Notes: a model not told the origin generated them from the sequence alone. A stretch of 56,624 bases of DNA from Sphingomonas sp. (GCA_013816595.1 JACDEB010000005.1:1-56624), one strand, 5' to 3'. Counted from the first letter of the stretch, positions 18,242 to 27,476 are shown. Numbers and translations are program-made.

Positions 18242-19459
18242 ATGCGGGTTCTGTATTTCCACCAACATTTTTCAACGCCCGCTGGTGCAGCCGGCACCCG
18301 TTCGTATGAAATGGCGCGTCGCCTTATCGCTCATGGCCACTCAGTAACCCTTGTGTGCGGGAGGTATACTTTGGGGCAAACTGGTGTGCTGGAGCAATTC
18401 GTGCGTGGCCGGCGGCGAGGAATGGTGGACGGGATAGATGTCATTGAATTCGATCTGAGCTACTCAAATGACGATAAGTTTCTCAAGCGCATGGCAATTT
18501 TCGTGAAGTATGCTTTGGGAAGCATCAAAATCGCCCTTCGGGAACGGTACGATCTGGCATTTGCGACAACGACGCCCCTTACGGCGGGCATTCCCGGGAT
18601 TTTCGCACACTGGTTTCGTGGCAAGCCGTTCGTGTTCGAGGTCCGTGACCTCTGGCCAGAACTTCCGCGAGCGATGGGTGTTATCACTAACCCGATTGTC
18701 CTAGCTGCAATGTCGGCGCTCGAGTGGATAAGCTATCGTAGTGCCATTCGGTGCGTCGCGCTTTCACCGGGAATTGCGCGCGGAATTGCGCGTCGGGGGG
18801 TCGACACTGATCGTATCGCGACAGTCCCGAACGGCTGCGACATGGCGCTTTTTCGTCAGTATGGCGAGCGATGGCGCCCATCAAATGTAAGGAATTCTGA
18901 TTTTCTCGCCGTGTTCACCGGGAGCCACGGGATAGCGAATGGGCTAGACGCCGTACTAAACGCGGCTGACGTACTCAGAAGCCGGCGCCGCGACGATATC
19001 AAGCTACTGCTAATCGGGGACGGGAAGCTGAAGCGCGGACTAGTGGCAGACGCGAATCGGCGAGGGCTCACAAACGTAATTTTTCACGAGCCAGTAAGCA
19101 AGCATCGGCTAGCTGGCCTTCTTGCCTCGGCAGATATCGGCATGCAGATCCTGGCTAATGTGCCAGCATTCTACTACGGGACTTCCCCCAACAAGTTTTT
19201 TGACTACATCGCCGCCGGTCTCCCGGTGTTAAATAACTATCCTGGATGGCTAGCTGAAATGATCACGGATTTCGACGCGGGCATCGTGGTCCCGCCCGAT
19301 AATGCTGAGGCGTTTGCGGATGCCCTAGAGAGAGCGGCGAATGGCCGTGACGCGCTTGGTCGAATGGGGCGCAATGCGGGCAAGCTTGCGCAAAGCTTTG
19401 ATCGCGCTAAGCTCAGCGACGCTTGGTCGGTCTGGGTTACCGAAGGTCTCCGAATTTGA
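18242..19459 (+). CDS. glycosyltransferase family 4 protein (WcaI/PglA-like group)
   Basis: A 405-residue GT4 enzyme. It starts MRVLYFHQHFSTPAGAAGTR, contains FVFEVRDLWPELP, typical of the subgroup that works next to phosphoglycosyl transferases, and VPNGCD at the domain boundary. The C-terminal domain has FTGSHGIANGLDAVLNAAD and Y-G-T-S-P-N-K-F-F-D-Y-I-A-A-G-L-P-V, the donor site. It probably adds the second sugar of the repeat unit after the initiating enzyme encoded immediately downstream. Its TGA overlaps the TTG of that gene. The link to PglA is by context only. Confidence 0.85.
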   Translation: MRVLYFHQHFSTPAGAAGTRSYEMARRLIAHGHSVTLVCGRYTLGQTGVLEQFVRGRRRGMVDGIDVIEFDLSYSNDDKFLKRMAIFVKYALGSIKIALRERYDLAFATTTPLTAGIPGIFAHWFRGKPFVFEVRDLWPELPRAMGVITNPIVLAAMSALEWISYRSAIRCVALSPGIARGIARRGVDTDRIATVPNGCDMALFRQYGERWRPSNVRNSDFLAVFTGSHGIANGLDAVLNAADVLRSRRRDDIKLLLIGDGKLKRGLVADANRRGLTNVIFHEPVSKHRLAGLLASADIGMQILANVPAFYYGTSPNKFFDYIAAGLPVLNNYPGWLAEMITDFDAGIVVPPDNAEAFADALERAANGRDALGRMGRNAGKLAQSFDRAKLSDAWSVWVTEGLRI

Positions 19460-20055
19460 AGCGGCCGTTCGACATCGCCGTGTCTTTGATTGCTCTCTTA
19501 GCGTTGTCGCCGCTTCTGCTTCTGATTGCGCTGTCGGTACGTGTGAAACTGGGCTCCCCGGTGTTGTTTCGCCAAGTACGTCCTGGATTACACTGTCGAC
19601 CGTTCAAGCTGCTTAAGTTTCGGACGATGACGAATCTTTCCGATACTGGGTGCGGTTTACCGCCTGATGCACAGCGGTTGACACCCTTCGGTAAATTCCT
19701 TCGCTCGAGTAGCCTAGACGAGTTGCCCGAATTTTGGAACGTGTTGTGGGGCGAAATGAGTCTCGTGGGTCCCCGCCCCTTGTTGCTGGAGTATGTTCCG
19801 CTCTATTCCCGCCATCAGGCAAGGCGGCATGAGGTGCGGCCCGGCCTGACGGGGTGGGCGCAGGTGAATGGTCGGAATGCAATCACTTGGGGCGAAAAAC
19901 TGGCGCTCGACACGTGGTATGTAGATCATCGTGGGTTCACTCTAGACATAAAAATACTCTTGATGACCATAGCCAAGGTACTACGGCGCGATGGCATCAA
20001 TGCTGAAGGCGAGGCCACAGCCAGCCGGTTCGAAGGGTCGCAGACTTATGATTGA
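19456..20055 (+). CDS. pglC: monotopic phosphoglycosyl transferase (PglC-like sugar transferase)
   Basis: A 199-residue initiating transferase that moves a phospho-sugar from a UDP donor onto undecaprenyl phosphate. It has one N-terminal hydrophobic hairpin (LKRPFDIAVS then LIALLALSPLLLLIAL). It carries the family core: GSPVLFRQVRPG, FKLLKFRTM, then SSLDELPEFWNVLWGEMSLV, GPRPLLLEY and RPGLTGWAQVNGR. The small size and the D-E pair in SSLDELPE match the PglC class rather than the large WbaP class. TTG 19456 overlaps the previous TGA as TTGA, with GAAGGT upstream. The longer frame from TTG 19423 is less family-like. Confidence 0.9.
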   Translation: MKRPFDIAVSLIALLALSPLLLLIALSVRVKLGSPVLFRQVRPGLHCRPFKLLKFRTMTNLSDTGCGLPPDAQRLTPFGKFLRSSSLDELPEFWNVLWGEMSLVGPRPLLLEYVPLYSRHQARRHEVRPGLTGWAQVNGRNAITWGEKLALDTWYVDHRGFTLDIKILLMTIAKVLRRDGINAEGEATASRFEGSQTYD

Positions 20056-20689
20056 TCTGATCGGAGTATACGGCGCCAGTGGTTTTGGCCGGGAGGTTGT
20101 CCCTTTTGTCGCTGAGAACCATCCGAATGCGGATATCGTTTTCATCGAAGATAATCTTGTTGCGGATCATATCAACGATCGGGAAGTGTGGACGTTCGAG
20201 CAGTTCACCTCGCGTCCCGCGGAGCACCGCGGCGCGATCGTGGCGATTGCGGATCCTCGCGTTCGAGAGCTACTGGACGGCCGGTGCCGCCAGGCGAAAG
20301 TAGAGTTGCTGACTGTAGCGCATCCAAACTCGGTCAAGCTCGACGACGTAACGTTAGGCGATGGGGCTATCCTTTGCGCTTTCGTAACTATCACATCAAA
20401 CGTTCGAATTGGTCGGTCCTTCCACGCAAACATTTACTCGTATGTCGCTCACGATTGTGTAATCGGTGACTTCGTGACCTTTGCTCCAGGCGTGATGTGC
20501 AATGGCAACGTTCGAGTTGAGGACCATGCGTACATCGGAACGGGTGCGGTGCTTCGGCAGGGCACCCGCGAAAAGCCGCTCGTTATTGGGCAGGGCGCAG
20601 TGATCGGAATGGGCGCCGTGGTAACGAAAGATGTGCCTGCGGGAGTTACCGTGGTTGGCAACCCGGCAAGAGAGCTCGTGAAGAACTGA
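20048..20689 (+). CDS. pglD: PglD/NeuD-family sugar acetyltransferase
   Basis: A 213-residue left-handed beta-helix acyltransferase. The N-terminal Rossmann-like domain is LIGVYGASGFGREVVPFVAE. From about residue 100 hexapeptide repeats follow (VTLGDGAILCAFVTI; VIGDFVTFAPGVMCNGNV; AYIGTGAVLRQG; VIGMGAVVTKDVPAGVTVVG). His135 in VAHDCVIGD corresponds to the catalytic base of PglD. It would N-acetylate the 4-amino group made by the next enzyme, using acetyl-CoA. ATG 20048 overlaps the preceding gene by 8 bases and the stop overlaps the next ATG, so expression is coupled both sides. Confidence 0.88.
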   Translation: MIDLIGVYGASGFGREVVPFVAENHPNADIVFIEDNLVADHINDREVWTFEQFTSRPAEHRGAIVAIADPRVRELLDGRCRQAKVELLTVAHPNSVKLDDVTLGDGAILCAFVTITSNVRIGRSFHANIYSYVAHDCVIGDFVTFAPGVMCNGNVRVEDHAYIGTGAVLRQGTREKPLVIGQGAVIGMGAVVTKDVPAGVTVVGNPARELVKN

Positions 20690-21900
20690 TGATCAACAGA
20701 TCCTTTGAGCTGTGGCCGTGTTTCACGGCGGAGGAGATCGAAGCAGTGGCGGGGGTTTTGCGTTCGAATCGCGTCAATTACTGGACCGGCAATAAGTGCC
20801 GGCAGTTTGAGCAGATGTTCGCGGAGTGGGTCGGCACATCGCAAGCTATTGCGCTCGCGAACGGTACGGTCGCTCTCGACTTGGCACTTCGCGCTTTTGA
20901 TATCGGCCCAGGTGACGAGGTAGTAGTCACCCCGCGTACCTTTATCGCCTCGGCCTCGTGCGTAGTGAATACAGGGGCAATCCCGATTTTTGCCGATGTG
21001 GACAGTGACAGCGGCAATTTGTCCGCAGAAACAATTGCACCAGTGATAACGGATAAAACACGAGCCATAATTGTTGTTCACCTGGCGGGCTGGCCCGCGG
21101 ACATGGATCCAATTTTGGCTATGGCTGCTCAGCGCGGGATCCGCGTCATCGAGGACTGCGCTCAGGCGCACGGCGCCCGCTACAAGGATCGTAGTGTCGG
21201 GTCAATTGGCGACATCGGTGCCTGGTCTTTCTGCCAAGACAAGATCATGACGACGGGCGGCGAGGGTGGTATGGTCACTCTCAATGATCCGAGCCTTTGG
21301 CACAAAATGTGGTCCTACAAAGATCACGGAAAATGCTATGACGCCGTGTACAACCGGGAGCATCCGCCAGGCTTCCGTTGGGTTCATGAAAGTTTCGGAA
21401 CCAATTGGCGGATGCTGGAGATTCAGGCAGCGATTGGCCTGATCCAGCTTATTCGGATGAAGCAGTGGACCGCCTGTCGCAACGCCCACGCAGAAGTGCT
21501 TCGCCGTACCCTTAAGCCTCTTGCCGGGGAGAGGGGCCCGTTGCGGCTTCCAACCTTTCCCTCAGCTGAGGCAGGTTCAGGCACAGGCAAGACGGTTCAC
21601 GCTTATTATAAGTTCTATTGCTACGTCCGGCCAGATAATCTCGCACCGGACTGGAACCGCGATCGCATAGTATCTGAGATTTGTGCTGCGGGAGTGCCTT
21701 GCTACCAAGGCACGTGTTCAGAAATTTATCTTGAGAAAGCATTCGAGGATACAGGATTTCGACCGCAAGAGAGACTTCCGATAGCCATGGAACTTGGCCA
21801 GACAAGTTTAATGTTCTTGGTCCACCCCACCTTGACCGAGGAACAGCTTGAACTAGCTGCGGCCACTGCGGCAAGGGTATTAGAGCAGGCGAGCACCTAG
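20689..21900 (+). CDS. pglE: PglE-like DegT/DnrJ/EryC1 sugar aminotransferase
   Basis: A 403-residue PLP-dependent aminotransferase that converts UDP-4-keto-6-deoxy-GlcNAc to the 4-amino sugar in the bacillosamine route, or an equivalent ketosugar. Visible motifs: ALANGTVALDLALRAF, GDEVVVTPRTFIAS, VIEDCAQAHGARY (PLP-binding Asp), and W-S-F-C-Q-D-K-I-M-T-T-G-G-E-G-G with Lys185 as the Schiff-base lysine. Length is slightly above the family norm. Its stop overlaps the stop of the convergent dehydratase gene through the palindrome CTAG, so the genes abut tail to tail. Confidence 0.9.
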   Translation: MINRSFELWPCFTAEEIEAVAGVLRSNRVNYWTGNKCRQFEQMFAEWVGTSQAIALANGTVALDLALRAFDIGPGDEVVVTPRTFIASASCVVNTGAIPIFADVDSDSGNLSAETIAPVITDKTRAIIVVHLAGWPADMDPILAMAAQRGIRVIEDCAQAHGARYKDRSVGSIGDIGAWSFCQDKIMTTGGEGGMVTLNDPSLWHKMWSYKDHGKCYDAVYNREHPPGFRWVHESFGTNWRMLEIQAAIGLIQLIRMKQWTACRNAHAEVLRRTLKPLAGERGPLRLPTFPSAEAGSGTGKTVHAYYKFYCYVRPDNLAPDWNRDRIVSEICAAGVPCYQGTCSEIYLEKAFEDTGFRPQERLPIAMELGQTSLMFLVHPTLTEEQLELAAATAARVLEQAST

Positions 21901-23864
21901 GCTGGTGGTGTGCTGACGAGCCGAAGTGGCATCTTCACCTCGCTGGGACTGTCTATTCGTGATTCTGCCTGTTCTGGCCGGTAGTGGGGCACTAGCCGCT
22001 TCACTAATTCCAACGTCCGCTGCGTGTCGCACGCCGCTAGGGCACTCTTTAGCTTCGTCAACTCCGGGTGAAGCTTGCTCCAAGGTAGCATGCTTTCCCG
22101 GCCCTTGATAATGCGAGGGTGGATCGTACCTTCGGAAGCTGCGTCAATAAGAAGTTCCTCGATCATCTTTTCCCCGGGTCGAAGTCCGATTTGCGTTATT
22201 GCTATGTCACCGTCAGGATTTTCTTCATCTGCAACGCTGAGCCCGGAGAGCTCAATCATCGCCCGCGCCAGGTCGGCGATGCGCACTGGCTTGCCCATGT
22301 CGAGGAGCAGCACTTCACCGTCCTCAGCCAGTGCTCCGGCTTGAACCACAAGCTGCGCCGCCTCGGAAATAGTCATGAAATAACGCGTTGCGTCCGGATG
22401 AGTGACGGTAACGGGCCCGCCCGCGGCAATCTGCTCTTTAAACCGTGGGACTACAGATCCGCTGGAACCAAGCACGTTTCCAAACCGAACGGCAATGTAA
22501 CTCGTGCCGGTCTGCGCTGCGGCTCGGGCCTGGATAATCATTTCACAGATCCGCTTAGATGCGCCCATGACATTCGTTGGCCGGACTGCCTTGTCTGTAC
22601 TGACGAGGATGAAGTTTCGTGTGCCGCTGCGCTCGGCCGCTACACACGCGTTTAGGGTTCCAATCGCGTTGTTCCGGATCCCAGCTATCGGGTTCGCTTC
22701 AACCAGCGGAACATGCTTGTAAGCGGCAGCATGAAAGACTGTTTCGGGTCGAAAACGAGCAAAAAGTCGCTCGCATTCGTTCTCGGCCGCGACGTTGATT
22801 AGCGCGGTCTGGATTTTTCCGTCTAGGATCTCCCGGCCTTGCAGGTCCCTGAGCTCTAATTCTATTCGATAGAGGGCATGTTCCGACTGCTCAACGAGAA
22901 TCAGAGCGCTTGGCCGCTGCCTAACAATCTGGCGGCACAATTCGCTCCCAATGGACCCACCGGCTCCTGTTACCAGAACCCGTCGGCCGAGAACGTTTTT
23001 TGACATCAGTTCATCGTCAGGAGGGACCTCGTCGCGTCCAAGCAGTTCTTCGATCTGTACTTCTCGAAGATCGTTAATGGTGACCCGGTCGGACGCCAAC
23101 TGTGAAACAGTGGGGAGAACGCGCACGCGGATTGACCCGTTCGCTTTTCGAATTCGTTCAATTATCGTCCGTCGGACAGATCGCCTCGCCGACGGAATAG
23201 CGAGGAAAACTTCATCAATTTCCTCGCTCACAAGTATTATCTCAAGCTTGCTAACATGCCAAATTGGCTTCCCCGCCAGCATTCGGCCACCTAGGGTCGG
23301 TTCATCATCCAGGAACCCGACTATCTTCATACAGGGCTCATTGCCGACAGCAAGTGCTAGCTGATTGCCTGCCCTGCCTGCACCATAAACGAGGATACGC
23401 TTGCAAGCTCTGATACCAGGAAACGAGTGAAACGCTCGGGTGATTAGGCGCGCAAGGAGAACGCGCACAACTGATAGAATAAGGAAAAAAACGATTGGAT
23501 GGATTACCGATAAGGTTCGCGGAATATCGGGGATTCGCGCTGCGAATAAGAATGCCGCGAGAAGAGCGCACATGATGGCGCAGGAGCGCATCAGGGCGAT
23601 TATGGTATCGCTACCGGAAAAGCGAACTAAGGAGCGGTAAGTTCTGGTGAGGATTGCTACTGCGATCCAGCTTGCAAACGCTATTGCGGCGAAAATTAAG
23701 ACAGGGGTAGATAGGAACTGCCACTCGCCCATGCGCAGCCAATAAGCGAGCCACACCGAAACTAGACAGGTGCTTAGATCAACACCCGCAATTATCGCGT
23801 GGCGAAGGGATTGCGGCAACGCAACAAGGGTCAAGATCAGGCCGTTTACGCGGCTTTTCACCAT
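21897..23864 (-). CDS. pglF: PglF/CapD-like membrane nucleotide-sugar 4,6-dehydratase
   Basis: A 655-residue protein with four N-terminal membrane helices (roughly residues 20-140), a CoA-binding-like Rossmann segment (ILVYGAGRAGNQLA) and a C-terminal SDR domain starting at RVLVTGAGGSIGSELCRQ near 298. The catalytic region reads F-I-L-V-S-T-D-K-A-V-R-P-T-N-V-M-G-A-S-K-R, with the S-T-D-K arrangement that replaces the usual tyrosine in PglF/FlaA1-type UDP-GlcNAc 4,6-dehydratases. It makes the 4-keto-6-deoxy sugar that PglE-like enzymes aminate. AAGGA lies 6 bases upstream of the ATG. Fits as the first step of a UDP-diNAc-bacillosamine pathway. Confidence 0.9.
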   Translation of the reverse strand: MVKSRVNGLILTLVALPQSLRHAIIAGVDLSTCLVSVWLAYWLRMGEWQFLSTPVLIFAAIAFASWIAVAILTRTYRSLVRFSGSDTIIALMRSCAIMCALLAAFLFAARIPDIPRTLSVIHPIVFFLILSVVRVLLARLITRAFHSFPGIRACKRILVYGAGRAGNQLALAVGNEPCMKIVGFLDDEPTLGGRMLAGKPIWHVSKLEIILVSEEIDEVFLAIPSARRSVRRTIIERIRKANGSIRVRVLPTVSQLASDRVTINDLREVQIEELLGRDEVPPDDELMSKNVLGRRVLVTGAGGSIGSELCRQIVRQRPSALILVEQSEHALYRIELELRDLQGREILDGKIQTALINVAAENECERLFARFRPETVFHAAAYKHVPLVEANPIAGIRNNAIGTLNACVAAERSGTRNFILVSTDKAVRPTNVMGASKRICEMIIQARAAAQTGTSYIAVRFGNVLGSSGSVVPRFKEQIAAGGPVTVTHPDATRYFMTISEAAQLVVQAGALAEDGEVLLLDMGKPVRIADLARAMIELSGLSVADEENPDGDIAITQIGLRPGEKMIEELLIDAASEGTIHPRIIKGRESMLPWSKLHPELTKLKSALAACDTQRTLELVKRLVPHYRPEQAESRIDSPSEVKMPLRLVSTPPA

Positions 23865-23998
23865 ATCTGTCCTTCAATCCTCCGGGCAGCAGAAATCTAA
23901 CCTGCAGTTTCGGGCGTCCGCTCAGAACGGGTTTAGAGTATGGGCCAACCGGTACGTCGAACAATAGCAGGCTGCCCCCAAGTCTAGGAGATCCCCGA

Positions 23999-26260
23999 TC
24001 AGGCTTTACCATACTTATATACGTAGCCGTAACCGTAACCGTAACCGTAGCCGGCCGCACGATTGTCCAGCTTGGTAAGAACTGCGCCAACGATATTGGC
24101 CCGCACCGCCCAAAGGCGATCCAGCGCATGGCGCGCCTGGCTTGACCGAGTGCGCCCCGCTTCCACCACAAATATCACGCCCTCAACTGCGCGTGAGATC
24201 AGAGGCCCATCCGCGAGGCCGAGCACTGGCGGGCAGTCGATCACTACGTGATCGAACTGCTTCGTGGCGTCTTGTATAAGCTGAACCAATACAGGCGCAG
24301 CAAGAAGCTCGGCAGGAGCGGGGGGAGTTTTCCCCCCGAGCAGAACACTTACGCCAGGTAAATCCGTCTGTTCAACCAAGTCCGCAATCGTTCCGTGGCC
24401 CGTCAGCACATCACTCAAACCACGCTTGTTTTCTCGCTGAAATGTCCGATGCAGCGAGGGTCTCCTCATGTCGCCGTCAATCAAAAGTACGCTGAGACCG
24501 GAGGATCCTAGCGCCCGAGCGATCGAAACCGCAGTTGTACTCTTGCCCTCATTTTCCTGAGTGCTGGTAACAGACATGCTTCGCGGTGCACCGTTGGATG
24601 TGGAAAATTGTACTGCAGCTGCGATAGATGAGTATGCTTCTGCTAGCGAAGAGTTCTCAGCTAACGCGCTAGCGTCCTGAGGTCGGTGGTTGCCGCTTTT
24701 CGCTTCGATCAATTTCGGCAGAAACGGAGCGGTTCGCTGCACATTGCCGACCGCGGGGGTCGCTCCAAGTAGAGCTACGCCCAGTTTCTTTTGGAACTCC
24801 GCGGGCAATATTATACTCTCGGCCAACTGCTCTAAAATCAGCGCGGCTGCCGCGCCGATTAAAATCCCGAAGATTAATCCTAGAGCTAAATTTAGCAGAA
24901 GATTCGGCGAAGAGGGCCATTCAGGCGGAATAGCCGGATCGACAATTGCGACGTTGTTAGCACCCACCCCGCCAGCAATTCCAACCTCTTTGAATCGCTG
25001 CAGAAGCGCATCGTACAGGGCCCTGTTGGTGTCGACATCCCTTTGAAGGATGTTGTACTCAATCGAACGACCCTCTTCGCCGATCAGCTGTGACTTTAGC
25101 TGATCGACTTTCCGCTGCAGCGCTCTTTCGGCTGCTACAGCCTGTTGGTACCGTCCCCCGTAGTCTTGTGCGACTGATGAGTTTACGCGGGTTTCTTCGC
25201 GGCCGATCTGTCGATCGAGTTCGACGATTTGAGCGCGCAGAGCTATGATGGGCGGGTACTCCGGCCCGAAGTCGCTTTGAAACTTTGCTAGTTGGGCGAC
25301 TAGTTCGGACTTTTGCTGCCTAAGCGTGCTCACTGTCACGCTGGTCAGGGATTGCGCGGCGGCGCTTCCCCGAGAGCCCTCGCGATATTGAGCTTCGGCC
25401 TGCGCCCGTTGCGCGTGAGCTGCAGTCAGCTGGGTGCTCAACTCTCCGAGCTGGCTGGCAAGTAGCGATTGCTCCCCGGACCCCTCGGCTGTCCCAGTGC
25501 GAACCTTAATCAAACCCTGTTGCTGCGCGTACCGAACTGCGTTTCTTTCAGAAACTTCAAGCTTTGCGCGTGTTCGCGTGAGCTGCTTCTGAAGAAACGT
25601 TCGAGCATATGCTGCGGCTTCGAACCGTCGCGTCAAGTTGGACTGGATGAAATTTTGGGCGACGGAGTTAGCTATTTTCGCAGACAGGTCCGCGTTGGGG
25701 GATGTGAATCCTACACTAATTATGCTGGATCCGCGAACAGGCGAAACGATTGTCTTGCCTTTTACCATTTCAACTGCGAGATCCATGCGCTCCTTCGGAG
25801 GCTTTTGGCGAATGTCCTCAAGGCGGTTTTGCTTGTAGTGTGCCAAGTACAGGAAGTTGTTCGCTAGATTAAGGTCGTGAACAACCGCTTCGGAAAGCGA
25901 GCGACTTTTCAACAAAGTATATTGTGTGAGATAAAATTCCATGTTCGGATAGCCGCCCGTCGCCTCTTGATCGACTTGTTGAATGTCAACGACTTTTGGC
26001 GCTTGGCGATTCACCTGAATTGTTCCAGCCGAGCTGTATTGGCGCTGAGTCAGAAGGCTAACAATCAAGGCGAACGACAAACACAGCGCCACGGCACCCA
26101 ACACAGCCCGCCTGTGCCTGTAGAAGATGCGCCAGTAGCGGCGGACAGCAGCCTCTTCTTCACCGGCCTCGGGGATCAGCACTGTAGATGTGGGTTCATA
26201 ATCTCTGGGACTACGCGAGACTTCGAATGATCCGGGACGAACGGCTGGAACCTCTGTCAC
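23999..26260 (-). CDS. wzc: polysaccharide co-polymerase / BY-type tyrosine autokinase (Wzc-like)
   Basis: A protein of 753 residues. N-terminal Wzz domain: first membrane helix VLGAVALCLSFALIVSLL, a long periplasmic coiled-coil region, a P-rich segment (VDPAIPPEWPSSPN) and second helix LALGLIFGILIGAAAALIL. The cytoplasmic BY-kinase domain has Walker A E-N-E-G-K-S-T (Lys573), Walker A' VLLIDGDMRRPSLH and Walker B VVIDCPPVLGLADG. It ends in a tyrosine-rich tail GYGYGYGYVYKYGKA, the autophosphorylation cluster. I start at GTG 26260 because GAGG sits 5 bases upstream, overlapping the wza stop; the frame itself extends to 26314 inside wza. Controls chain length and export with Wza. Confidence 0.9.
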   Translation of the reverse strand: MTEVPAVRPGSFEVSRSPRDYEPTSTVLIPEAGEEEAAVRRYWRIFYRHRRAVLGAVALCLSFALIVSLLTQRQYSSAGTIQVNRQAPKVVDIQQVDQEATGGYPNMEFYLTQYTLLKSRSLSEAVVHDLNLANNFLYLAHYKQNRLEDIRQKPPKERMDLAVEMVKGKTIVSPVRGSSIISVGFTSPNADLSAKIANSVAQNFIQSNLTRRFEAAAYARTFLQKQLTRTRAKLEVSERNAVRYAQQQGLIKVRTGTAEGSGEQSLLASQLGELSTQLTAAHAQRAQAEAQYREGSRGSAAAQSLTSVTVSTLRQQKSELVAQLAKFQSDFGPEYPPIIALRAQIVELDRQIGREETRVNSSVAQDYGGRYQQAVAAERALQRKVDQLKSQLIGEEGRSIEYNILQRDVDTNRALYDALLQRFKEVGIAGGVGANNVAIVDPAIPPEWPSSPNLLLNLALGLIFGILIGAAAALILEQLAESIILPAEFQKKLGVALLGATPAVGNVQRTAPFLPKLIEAKSGNHRPQDASALAENSSLAEAYSSIAAAVQFSTSNGAPRSMSVTSTQENEGKSTTAVSIARALGSSGLSVLLIDGDMRRPSLHRTFQRENKRGLSDVLTGHGTIADLVEQTDLPGVSVLLGGKTPPAPAELLAAPVLVQLIQDATKQFDHVVIDCPPVLGLADGPLISRAVEGVIFVVEAGRTRSSQARHALDRLWAVRANIVGAVLTKLDNRAAGYGYGYGYGYVYKYGKA
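24023..24052 (-). repeat. hexanucleotide tandem repeat coding the Wzc tyrosine tail
   Basis: On the coding strand this is TACGGT repeated three times followed by TACGGC, with a TAC-GTA-TAT-AAG-TAT continuation and a GGCTAC-like lead-in. Each 6-base unit adds one Tyr-Gly pair. Gain or loss of units keeps the frame and would change the number of phosphorylatable tyrosines. Confidence 0.8.
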
Positions 26261-26268
26261 AAACGCCT

Positions 26269-26970
26269 CTAAGGTACGGGGATGAAGCGGCCTAGCGACG
26301 AAAGCGCAAGCCACGGTGCATTTTTGAGGAATTTTTGAATTGTGTTCTCGCCAACTACAACGATATCGTTGCCGTAAATTTGGGGATCGGGCGTTCGTCC
26401 TGACCTGATTGCCTTCAAATCGAACATGGCCGCCATTTTTTTGCCGTCAGCAGTGCGAAACACAATTACATTCCGGATGTTAGCGGTGTCTGTTGATCCT
26501 TTGGCGGTGGCGACCGCTTGCTGAAGCGTCATCTTGCCCGCCACAGGGTACAATCCAGGCTGAGTTACTTCGCCGTCAACGGTCACCATCTGTTGGTTCG
26601 TTGCCTGTTTGATGTTAACCGCCACGCGCGGATTTTTGAGATATCCGCCGCGCAGCTTTTCCTCGATCTCACGTGCAAAGGCGTCAGGCGTTTTTCCCGC
26701 CGCGTTCAGGGGTCCCGCCAAGGGCATCGAGAAACTTCCTGCGGCATCAACTATCGCTGTCCGATCTATCTCAGGGACGCCGAAGACAGACACCTGAAGC
26801 TCGTCGCCAGGCCCTATCAGGTATGTAATCACCGGGGTCGTTGTGAAGGGAGTATCAGGTGGCGGAAGTACGCCGGCAACCGCGACCGCCCTAGATCTGG
26901 GGTCTAAGCGCGTCTCGCTCGCGCAACCCCCTAGGATCACCACGATTAGCCAAAAGCAATATTTAGGCAA
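26269..26970 (-). CDS. wza: outer-membrane polysaccharide export lipoprotein (Wza-like)
   Basis: A 233-residue exporter. The N-terminus MPKYCFWLIVVILGGC is a lipoprotein signal with lipobox L-G-G-C, Cys16 being the lipidated residue. The Poly_export domain starts at YLIGPGDELQVSVFG, followed by a SLBB-type domain (VTVDGEVTQPGLYPVAGKMT ... LQQAVATAKGS). The protein is shorter than E. coli Wza and belongs to the compact class common in alphaproteobacteria. The start is TTG with AGGA nine bases upstream. It is the first gene of a two-gene unit with wzc, 8 bases apart. Confidence 0.9.
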   Translation of the reverse strand: MPKYCFWLIVVILGGCASETRLDPRSRAVAVAGVLPPPDTPFTTTPVITYLIGPGDELQVSVFGVPEIDRTAIVDAAGSFSMPLAGPLNAAGKTPDAFAREIEEKLRGGYLKNPRVAVNIKQATNQQMVTVDGEVTQPGLYPVAGKMTLQQAVATAKGSTDTANIRNVIVFRTADGKKMAAMFDLKAIRSGRTPDPQIYGNDIVVVGENTIQKFLKNAPWLALSSLGRFIPVP

Positions 26971-27476
26971 TTTACTTGTTCCTGAACTTAGATGGCCAAC
27001 TCGATCATCGTCAAACTGAAAAAATGTGATGCTCGCATCTCTCCTTTATGTTGGAAGGCCCTTAAGCGCCCCATAGCAACGCATGTCCTTTATCATTCGT
27101 GCAGACGAAATCAATCAAACTGTAGAATGCCGCCAAATTAGAATGCTGCGGCCAAATTTGTGGTTTTCGCCTGACGGTTAGCTAGATTCGCGCAGACGTT
27201 TCATATACGCCTGTCAACCTGAATGAGCGGCGGAAGCTGGGGCGATCAGATCAAATTGGCCAAGGCCACGCACTGATCGGCTTTTCATCATCATTCCAGA
27301 GCCACCTCGTGTCGCGGTACCGTGGGCAGGTGGCTCCACTCGTGCTGTGCTTGCCTCGCCACATCGCTGAAGACAAAGTAAGTTCGTCCGTATAGGTTCC
27401 GATTTATAAAGCACCATGAAATACATCTTGCGGGGTGCTAATCTCCAGGGCCGCCCATGGGAGGGGACAACTCAAA
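26971..27476. other. divergent intergenic region with a perfect inverted repeat
   Basis: About half a kilobase between wza (leftward) and the ligase-associated gene (rightward); it should hold both promoters. No gene is apparent. It contains a 9-base perfect inverted repeat described separately. Confidence 0.5.
27299..27336. repeat. 9-bp perfect inverted repeat (GAGCCACCT / AGGTGGCTC)
   Basis: Left arm 27299-27307 and right arm 27328-27336 are exact complements separated by 20 bases. There is no T-run after either side, so it is not a standard terminator. Its place between two divergent export/assembly units suggests an operator or a leader structure for the rightward gene. Confidence 0.55.
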
